Positions 6,367 through 10,627 of a DNA stretch of 10,627 nt are shown piece by piece. Source of the DNA: Alistipes sp. Lineage in GTDB: Bacteria > Bacteroidota > Bacteroidia > Bacteroidales > Rikenellaceae. The notes below the pieces were generated by a model. It saw only the letters and a program-made list of their open reading frames with translations, was not told where the DNA came from and ran no database searches. Numbering within the stretch: the first letter of the stretch is position 1; each line of letters opens with the position of its first letter. A program made the position numbers and the translations under genes. Location: contig JAIEHQ010000194.1 in assembly GCA_029065825.1 (NCBI GenBank), positions 1 to 10,627 on the forward strand, in the 5' to 3' direction.

Positions 6367-6918
6367 ATGGCTGTTAAAATTCGTCTGGCACGCCACGGTA
6401 AGAAAGGTTATGCTTTCTACCACATCGTTGCCGCAGATAGCAGAGCGCCACGTGATGGTAAATTCATCGAGAAATTGGGTACCTACAACCCCAATACGAA
6501 TCCTGCTACGATCGATCTGAACTTCGAGAAAGCTCTGGATTGGTTACTCAAAGGCGCACAACCCACCGACACCTGCCGGGCAATCCTCTCCTACAAGGGC
6601 GTGATGTATAAGAAGCATCTGCTCGGCGGCGTAGCCAAGGGAGCATTCTCCGAGAGCGATGCCGAGGCCAAGTTCAACAAGTGGCTGGGCGAGAAAGAGG
6701 GCAAGATCGCCAACAAGACCAACAAGATCGCCACCGATGCCAAGTCGGCCGAGAAGGCTCGTCTGGCAGCCGAGGCCAAGGTAAACGAGGAGCGCGCCAA
6801 GGCAATCGCCGAGAAGAAGGCCGCAGCCGAGGCTGCAGCACGCGAGGCAGCCGAAGCAGCTGCTGCCGCAGCGGCGGAGGAGACCGCAGCCGAGGGCGAG
6901 GCTCCCGCAGAGGCTTAG
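6367..6918 (+). CDS. rpsP: 30S ribosomal protein S16 with long Ala/Glu-rich C-terminal tail
   Basis: 183 residues. The first 85 or so form the S16 core: MAVKIRLARHGKKGYAFYHI, then VAADSRAPRDGKFIEKLGTYNP, the most conserved part of the family. S16 binds 16S rRNA and helps assemble the 30S body. The E. coli protein is only 82 residues. Here a lysine/alanine/glutamate-rich extension follows from about residue 105, largely predicted helix, ending in an almost pure Ala/Glu stretch (roughly 155-183). Extended S16 tails are usual in Bacteroidetes. Early codons are more AT-rich (GTT, AAA, GGT) than in neighbouring genes, consistent with high expression. It has its own strong promoter and is followed by a strong terminator. 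Confidence 0.97.
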   Translation: MAVKIRLARHGKKGYAFYHIVAADSRAPRDGKFIEKLGTYNPNTNPATIDLNFEKALDWLLKGAQPTDTCRAILSYKGVMYKKHLLGGVAKGAFSESDAEAKFNKWLGEKEGKIANKTNKIATDAKSAEKARLAAEAKVNEERAKAIAEKKAAAEAAAREAAEAAAAAAAEETAAEGEAPAEA

Positions 6919-6942
6919 TCCGGTCCTGCATACGAAAACCAG

Positions 6943-6983
6943 AGAAAACGGGTCGGCAAGCATTGTCCGACCCGTTTTCTTTT
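6943..6983 (+). terminator. Rho-independent terminator after rpsP
   Basis: A 14-bp perfect stem pairs 6943-6956 (agaaaacgggtcgg) with 6967-6980 (ccgacccgttttct), with a 10-base loop, and runs into further T residues (tttcgtcc). It lies 24 bases past the rpsP stop. Because A and T runs flank the stem it could act on both strands. It would separate rpsP from rimM at least partly. Confidence 0.85.
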
Positions 6984-7066
6984 CGTCCGTCCCTTCCCCG
7001 AGGGGATTTCCGGCACCGGCCCGGCAAAAGCGGCTACGAAGCGAAAGCGTCTCCCGCAGCGCGACA

Positions 7067-7124
7067 CCTCCGGAAGCTGCGCCTCATACGGCCGGCACCG
7101 ACCGCATCCCCCGACTTCCGGAGG
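7067..7124. repeat. Inverted repeat in the rimM upstream region
   Basis: cctccggaag (7067-7076) is the exact reverse complement of cttccggagg (7115-7124), separated by 38 bases. The element sits 73 bases before the rimM start. There is no T-run after it, so it is not a typical terminator. It may be a leader structure or simply chance in GC-rich DNA; I see no recognisable Bacteroidetes promoter in this 200-base gap. Confidence 0.4.
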
Positions 7125-7197
7125 CCGGAGCGGAGAAAGTCTCCCGCCCGGAACCTCTACGAATCGAAAAACGACAGCAAAAAAACACGAAGACACG

Positions 7198-7695
7198 ATG
7201 TTGCAACCGGTAGCGCGCGTAAGCAAACTTTTCGGCACGGAGGGCGGCCTGCTGCTCAACCTATACACGACCTTTCCCGAGGACTTCTCGCCCGAAGAGG
7301 AGCCTCTGTTCGCCACGATCGACCGGCTGGAGGTCCCCCTCTACTGCGACCGGTTCGAACGCCGCGGCCGCACCGGTGCACTGGTCCGCTTCGCCGACCT
7401 CGACACCCAGCGCCGGGCCGAGGAGCTGCTCGGAGCGGAACTGTCCGTCCGGCTGGAGGAGGAAGAGAGCGACGAATTCTACCTCGAAGACCTCATCGGC
7501 TTCGGCGTGAAGGTCGGGCAGCTTCGCGGGGAGATCAGCGACTTCTACGACAGCGAGGCCAATCCGCTGTTCGAGATCGCACTCGACGGAAAGCGGGTGC
7601 TGGTGCCGGCCGTCGAGGAGTTTATCGCCGGCATCGACTTCGAAGCGCGGGAGGTGCGCATGGTGCTGCCCGAAGGACTGGTCGAACTGCAATAA
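7198..7695 (+). CDS. rimM: Ribosome maturation factor RimM
   Basis: 165 residues, normal for RimM. The protein binds S19 and the 30S head and is needed for late 16S rRNA processing. The N-terminal barrel starts VARVSKLFGTEGGLLLNL (5-22), a divergent form of the family's usual G-(R/K)-V...G-x-x-G opening. The PRC-barrel domain starts at DEFYLEDLIGFGV (92-104), typically (E/D)-Y-Y-x-x-DLIG in relatives. It continues through ANPLFEIALDGKRVLVPAVEEFI (121-143) and ends RMVLPEGLVEL (154-164). ATG 7198 gives the normal N-terminus. It follows rpsP, as in many bacteria, but a terminator lies between and trmD and rplS do not follow; mnmA comes next after 80 bases. The N-terminal divergence is the only odd point; the identification rests on the C-terminal domain and gene order. 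Confidence 0.9.
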   Translation: MLQPVARVSKLFGTEGGLLLNLYTTFPEDFSPEEEPLFATIDRLEVPLYCDRFERRGRTGALVRFADLDTQRRAEELLGAELSVRLEEEESDEFYLEDLIGFGVKVGQLRGEISDFYDSEANPLFEIALDGKRVLVPAVEEFIAGIDFEAREVRMVLPEGLVELQ

Positions 7696-7775
7696 ACCCT
7701 CCGGAGCGGCAGGCCGCGCGCCCAGCGCCGGACGGATGACACACTCCGAATCACAACAACATTCCTGAAACAACA

Positions 7776-8957
7776 ATGGCACGCGTAGTTATCGGTCTCT
7801 CCGGCGGTGTCGATTCGTCGGTTGCGGCCTACCTGCTCAAGCAGCAGGGACACGAGGTCGTCGGACTCTTCATGATCAACTGGCACGACACGACCGGCAC
7901 GCTCGAGGGCGACTGCCCCTGGCACGACGACCGGCTCTTCGCCGAGCTGGTGGCCCGCCGGCTCGACATTCCCTTCCATACGGTCGATCTTTCGCAGGAG
8001 TACCGCCGCCGGGTGGTCGATTACATGTTCTCCGAATACGAGCGGGGACGCACCCCCAATCCCGACGTGCTCTGCAACCGGGAGATCAAGTTCGATGTCT
8101 TCCTGCAGGAGGCCCTCAAGCTGGGTGCCGACTTCGTGGCGACGGGCCACTACTGCCGCAAGGCGGAGGCGACGGGACCCGACGGACGGACGATCCACCG
8201 GTTGCTCGCGGGCAGCGATCCGAACAAGGACCAGAGCTACTTTCTCTGCCAGCTCTCGCAGGAGCAGCTCGCCCGGGCGCTCTTTCCCGTCGGCGACCTG
8301 CTCAAACCCGAGGTGCGCCGCATCGCCGAGGAGCAGCAGCTGGCCACGGCCAAGCGCAAGGACTCGCAGGGCATCTGTTTCGTCGGCAAGGTCGATCTCC
8401 CGCTCTTCCTCCAGCAGAAACTCGCCGCACGCACGGGCAACGTCCACGAAATCCGCGCCGACTGGCCCAAATACGCCGCCCCCCCGACCGACGGAGAGGA
8501 TCCGGCGGCACTCGCCCGCCCCTACCGCTACACGGTGCGCGACGGCAAGAAGATCGGCACCCACAACGGCGCCCACTTCTACACCATCGGCCAGCGCAAG
8601 GGGCTGGGAATCGGCGGCCGCAAGGAGTCGCTCTTCGTCCTGGCCACCGACGTGGCGCAGAACGTGATCTACGTCGGCGAGGGCGACAGCCACCCCGGGC
8701 TCTACCGCCGGGCGCTGCGCATCGCCCCCGGCGACCTCCACTGGATCGACCCGTCGCAGCGGCTCGCTCCGGGCCAAAGCCGCCGCTTCAGCGTCCGCAT
8801 CCGCTACCGGCAGCCACTCCAGGGGGCCGAGCTGATCGCGCGCGAAGAGGGGGCTTACCTGCTCTTCGACCGGCCGCAGCGGGGCATCACTCCGGGTCAG
8901 TTCGCCGCCTGGTACGACGGCGAGGAGCTGGTCGGCTCAGGCGTGATCGCAGAGTAG
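7776..8957 (+). CDS. mnmA: tRNA-specific 2-thiouridylase MnmA
   Basis: 393 residues. MnmA adenylates and then thiolates C2 of the wobble uridine (U34) in tRNAs for Lys, Glu and Gln, taking sulfur from a persulfide relay. The ATP pyrophosphatase P-loop SGGVDSS is at 9-15. The first catalytic Cys100 is in NPDVLCNREIKF. The second, persulfide-bearing Cys201 is in KDSQGICFVG; KDQSYFL is at 151-157 and YTIGQRKGLGIGG follows in the central domain. The C-terminal beta-barrel ends in FDRPQRGITPGQFAAWYDGEELVGSGVI. All catalytic residues are present, so it should be active. It begins 80 bases after rimM with no clear promoter or terminator between, so the two are probably co-transcribed. It converges on ppiB and shares its terminator. 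Confidence 0.97.
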   Translation: MARVVIGLSGGVDSSVAAYLLKQQGHEVVGLFMINWHDTTGTLEGDCPWHDDRLFAELVARRLDIPFHTVDLSQEYRRRVVDYMFSEYERGRTPNPDVLCNREIKFDVFLQEALKLGADFVATGHYCRKAEATGPDGRTIHRLLAGSDPNKDQSYFLCQLSQEQLARALFPVGDLLKPEVRRIAEEQQLATAKRKDSQGICFVGKVDLPLFLQQKLAARTGNVHEIRADWPKYAAPPTDGEDPAALARPYRYTVRDGKKIGTHNGAHFYTIGQRKGLGIGGRKESLFVLATDVAQNVIYVGEGDSHPGLYRRALRIAPGDLHWIDPSQRLAPGQSRRFSVRIRYRQPLQGAELIAREEGAYLLFDRPQRGITPGQFAAWYDGEELVGSGVIAE

Positions 8958-9032
8958 CGGTCACGGAGCGCATCCGCCCGGCATTGCCCCACACCGCAGG
9001 CAGCCTTTCGGAACTATTGCCTCTGTACGTAC

Positions 9033-9068
9033 AAAAACCCCTTGCCCGCAACCGGACAAGGGGTTTTT
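9033..9068. terminator. Bidirectional Rho-independent terminator between mnmA and the cyclophilin gene
   Basis: A 12-bp perfect stem pairs aaaaaccccttg (9033-9044) with caaggggttttt (9057-9068), with a 12-base loop that can itself form a small ccg/cgg helix. Each strand ends its stem with five T residues, so it can stop both the plus-strand mnmA transcript (75 bases past its stop) and the minus-strand ppiB transcript. Confidence 0.88.
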
Positions 9069-9109
9069 CGCAACGATGCGGGGCACCCGCACCGCAGCCT
9101 CCTTCCACA

Positions 9110-9550
9110 CTACTCGCGGACGATGCGCACCGAAAGCATCCGGTCGCCGGGGCGAATGTCGTCGATCACATCGAGTCCCTCGACCACCCGGCCGAAGCAG
9201 GTGTGAACCCCGTCCAGATGCTGCGTATTCTCGCGGTTCATGCAGATGAAGAACTGCGACCCGCCGGTATCCCTGCCGGCATGGGCCATCGACATCACGC
9301 CCCGGTCGTGGTACTGACGCGGAGCCGAAGTCTCGCACTTGATGCGGTAACCCGGCCCGCCCGTGCCGTCGCCCCGGGGACAGCCGCCCTGGATCACGAA
9401 TCCGGGGATCACGCGGTGGAAAGTCAGCCCGTCATAAAAACCGTGTTCGGCCAGCTCCACGAAGTTGGCCACCGTACCGGGCACGTCGTCGGTGTAGAGT
9501 TCCGCCTTCATCTCGCCCTTCTCCGTAGAGATAATCGCATACTGTGTCAT
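9110..9550 (-). CDS. ppiB: Cytoplasmic cyclophilin-type peptidyl-prolyl cis-trans isomerase
   Basis: 146 residues, a single cyclophilin domain with no signal peptide, so cytoplasmic. The enzyme speeds cis-trans isomerisation of Xaa-Pro bonds during folding. Active-site blocks are FHRVIPGFVIQGG (44-56, catalytic Arg46, with Phe51 and Gln54), MAHAGRDTGGSQFFI (88-102), and HLDGVHTCFGRV (111-122). The position of the cyclosporin-contacting Trp of human CypA (WLDG) is His111 here, so reduced cyclosporin affinity is likely. The start at ATG 9550-9548 fits the promoter -7 box 30 bases upstream. It is a single gene on the minus strand, convergent with mnmA and divergent from glyS. Whether it corresponds to PpiB or PpiA of E. 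coli is a family-level judgement. Confidence 0.93.
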   Translation of the reverse strand: MTQYAIISTEKGEMKAELYTDDVPGTVANFVELAEHGFYDGLTFHRVIPGFVIQGGCPRGDGTGGPGYRIKCETSAPRQYHDRGVMSMAHAGRDTGGSQFFICMNRENTQHLDGVHTCFGRVVEGLDVIDDIRPGDRMLSVRIVRE

Positions 9551-9579
9551 CGTAAATAGAATTTTTGTCCGTATGGCCG

Positions 9580-9587
9580 CAAAGGTA
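9580..9587 (-). promoter_or_regulatory. -7 promoter element of the cyclophilin gene
   Basis: On the minus strand TACCTTTG (9587-9580) is an exact match to TAnnTTTG and is followed by C. It lies 30 bases before the start codon. No convincing TTTG is seen about 20 bases upstream (near 9608), so only the -7 element is supported. Confidence 0.65.
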
Positions 9588-9693
9588 CGAAATTATCCGC
9601 ATCCGCCCTTCGGTTTTCCGCATCGGAACGGCTTCCTGCGGGGAGAATCGGCAATCTTGCGGAGCGGACGCTGACTTTTTTCCGATTTTTTCG

Positions 9694-9701
9694 TACCTTT
9701 G
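9694..9701 (+). promoter_or_regulatory. Distal -7 promoter element (P1) for glyS
   Basis: TACCTTTG matches TAnnTTTG exactly and lies 108 bases before the glyS start. The -33 element is not obvious. It lies in a 13-base block that is the exact inverted copy of the block around the divergent cyclophilin promoter. A transcript from here would carry a leader of about 100 bases. Confidence 0.6.
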
Positions 9702-9727
9702 GCTGCGCCTTAGATACTTCGCCTCGG

Positions 9728-9754
9728 GAAAAATGCAAGCGAACTTGCTTTTTC
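9728..9754 (+). other. Hairpin with T-run in the glyS leader
   Basis: gaaaaa-t-gcaag pairs with cttgc-ttttt-c across a cgaa tetraloop, giving an 11-bp stem with a single bulged T. The 3' arm ends in five T residues, so it looks like a weak intrinsic terminator or attenuator. It sits between the distal (9694) and proximal (9769) candidate promoters of glyS. Confidence 0.45.
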
Positions 9755-9776
9755 GCACGGCTTATCCGTATCTTTA
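9745..9776 (+). promoter_or_regulatory. Candidate proximal promoter (P2) for glyS
   Basis: TTG (9745-9747), a 21-base spacer, and TATCTTTA (9769-9776) resemble the Bacteroidetes promoter with one mismatch in the -7 box. The start would be near 9783, leaving a short A-rich leader of about 27 bases before the ATG at 9810. Confidence 0.4.
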
Positions 9777-9809
9777 TTTTTTCGGAAAAACACAAAAAAA
9801 CAAAATACC

Positions 9810-10627
9810 ATGACTCAGGAAGAACTCTTCAAAAAGCTGGTGGCTCACTGCAAGGAGTACGGCTTCATTTTCCCTTCGAGCGAAATCTACGACGGACTGG
9901 GTGCCGTCTATGACTACGGCCAGAACGGCGTGGAGCTGAAGAACAACATCAAGCGCTACTGGTGGGATTCGATGGTCAAGCTCCACGAAAACATCGTCGG
10001 CATCGACGCTGCGATCTTCATGCACCCCCGCACGTGGGAGGCCTCGGGCCATGTGGGTGCGTTCAACGACCCGCTGATCGACAACAAGGACTCGAAGAAG
10101 CGCTACCGCGCCGACGTGCTGATCGAAGAGTGGCTCGCCAAGCAGGACGACAAGATCCAGAAAGAGGTCGAGAAGGCCCGCAAGCGCTTCAAGGAGGCTT
10201 TCGACGAGGCGCAATACCGTGCCACCTCGCCCCGCGTGCTGGAGATCGCCGCCGCCCGCGACGCGGTGCACGAGCGTTTCGCCGAGGCGCTGAACGCCGG
10301 CAACCTCGAGGAGCTGCGCCAGATCATCCTCGACTGCGAGATCGTCTGCCCGATTTCGGGCACGCGCAACTGGACCGAGGTGCGCCAGTTCAACCTGATG
10401 TTCTCGACCCAGATGGGTTCGACGGCCGAGGGGGCGAACACGGTCTATCTGCGGCCCGAGACGGCCCAGGGCATCTTCGTCAATTTCCTCAACGTGCAGA
10501 AGACCGGCCGCATGAAGCTGCCGTTCGGCATCGCACAGATCGGCAAGGCCTTCCGCAACGAGATCGTGGCGCGCCAGTTCATCTTCCGCATGCGCGAGTT
10601 CGAGCAGATGGAGATGCAGTTCTTCGT
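9810..10627 (+). CDS. glyS: Glycyl-tRNA synthetase, single-chain class II type, N-terminal part (runs off the window)
   Basis: 272 full codons from ATG 9810, still open at the window end. The protein charges tRNA-Gly with glycine. It is the single-polypeptide homodimeric form (as in Thermus, archaea and eukaryotes), not the GlyQ/GlyS heterotetramer. Visible landmarks are the N-terminal YGFIFPSSEIYDGLGAVYDYG (17-37), WEASGHVGAFNDPL (76-89) and the YRADVLIEEW start of the insertion (99-108). A Lys/Glu-rich helical insertion follows to about 178, then CPISGTRNWTEVRQFNLMF (180-198). The class II core has LRPETAQGIFVNF (214-226) and motif 2 around FRNEI (248-252), and the sequence stops at MEMQFFV. 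Two upstream -7 boxes and a leader hairpin suggest regulated transcription. The rest of the catalytic domain and the anticodon-binding domain lie outside the window. Confidence 0.96.
   Translation, partial: MTQEELFKKLVAHCKEYGFIFPSSEIYDGLGAVYDYGQNGVELKNNIKRYWWDSMVKLHENIVGIDAAIFMHPRTWEASGHVGAFNDPLIDNKDSKKRYRADVLIEEWLAKQDDKIQKEVEKARKRFKEAFDEAQYRATSPRVLEIAAARDAVHERFAEALNAGNLEELRQIILDCEIVCPISGTRNWTEVRQFNLMFSTQMGSTAEGANTVYLRPETAQGIFVNFLNVQKTGRMKLPFGIAQIGKAFRNEIVARQFIFRMREFEQMEMQFF

Noticed and set aside
8479..8485. C7 run in mnmA as a slippage site
   Set aside because: Seven C residues encoding Ala-Pro-Pro are not unusual in such GC-rich DNA, and a switchable tRNA-modification gene is not suggested by anything else here.
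7545..8777. A 410-codon minus-strand open frame opposite rimM and mnmA
   Set aside because: It is antisense to MnmA, whose catalytic motifs are intact; the frame is a by-product of GC-rich codon use with no family features.
9702..9809. T-box riboswitch upstream of glyS
   Set aside because: The leader is only about 100 bases, with one hairpin and no stem I with a specifier loop; T-boxes are also not typical of Bacteroidetes.

Overview
The window looks like part of a GC-rich Bacteroidetes chromosome. Several intergenic regions carry Bacteroidetes-type promoters (TTTG, about 20 bases, TAnnTTTG) and Shine-Dalgarno sequences are not evident. Ribosomal protein S16 has a long Ala/Glu-rich tail, and glycyl-tRNA synthetase is the single-chain form. 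A gut Rikenellaceae such as Alistipes would fit the high GC content, but the genus is an inference and no marker gene here settles it.

Left part (1-4779, minus strand): a tightly packed surface-polysaccharide operon. In transcription order it holds a WbpB-type nucleotide-sugar 3-dehydrogenase, a WbpE-type PLP aminotransferase, a WbpD-type N-acetyltransferase, a TviB/WbpO-type UDP-HexNAc 6-dehydrogenase, and the first 254 codons of a Wzx-type flippase that leaves the window. The four enzymes together should convert UDP-GlcNAc to UDP-2,3-diacetamido-2,3-dideoxy-glucuronic acid, an acidic sugar known from Pseudomonas O-antigen and Bordetella LPS. The 2-epimerase (WbpI) that would give the manno form is not in view. 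A run of nine identical bases lies inside the 6-dehydrogenase gene and a second lies upstream of the operon promoter, so slippage-driven phase variation is worth testing.

Middle (4780-6366): a tRNA-Arg (anticodon TCT, minus strand) with its own promoter and terminator, then a plus-strand lipoprotein of unknown function with its own promoter and terminator.

Right part (6367-10627): housekeeping translation and folding genes. These are rpsP (S16), rimM (30S maturation) and mnmA (tRNA 2-thiouridylation) on the plus strand; a convergent cytoplasmic cyclophilin (ppiB-like) on the minus strand, sharing a bidirectional terminator with mnmA; and the divergent 5' part of glyS, which runs off the end. 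The ppiB/glyS promoters are near mirror images, and the glyS leader has a hairpin plus T-run between two candidate promoters.

I found no CRISPR array, insertion sequence, integrase or defence system. The part most worth following up is the diacetamido-uronic acid operon with its homopolymer tracts.
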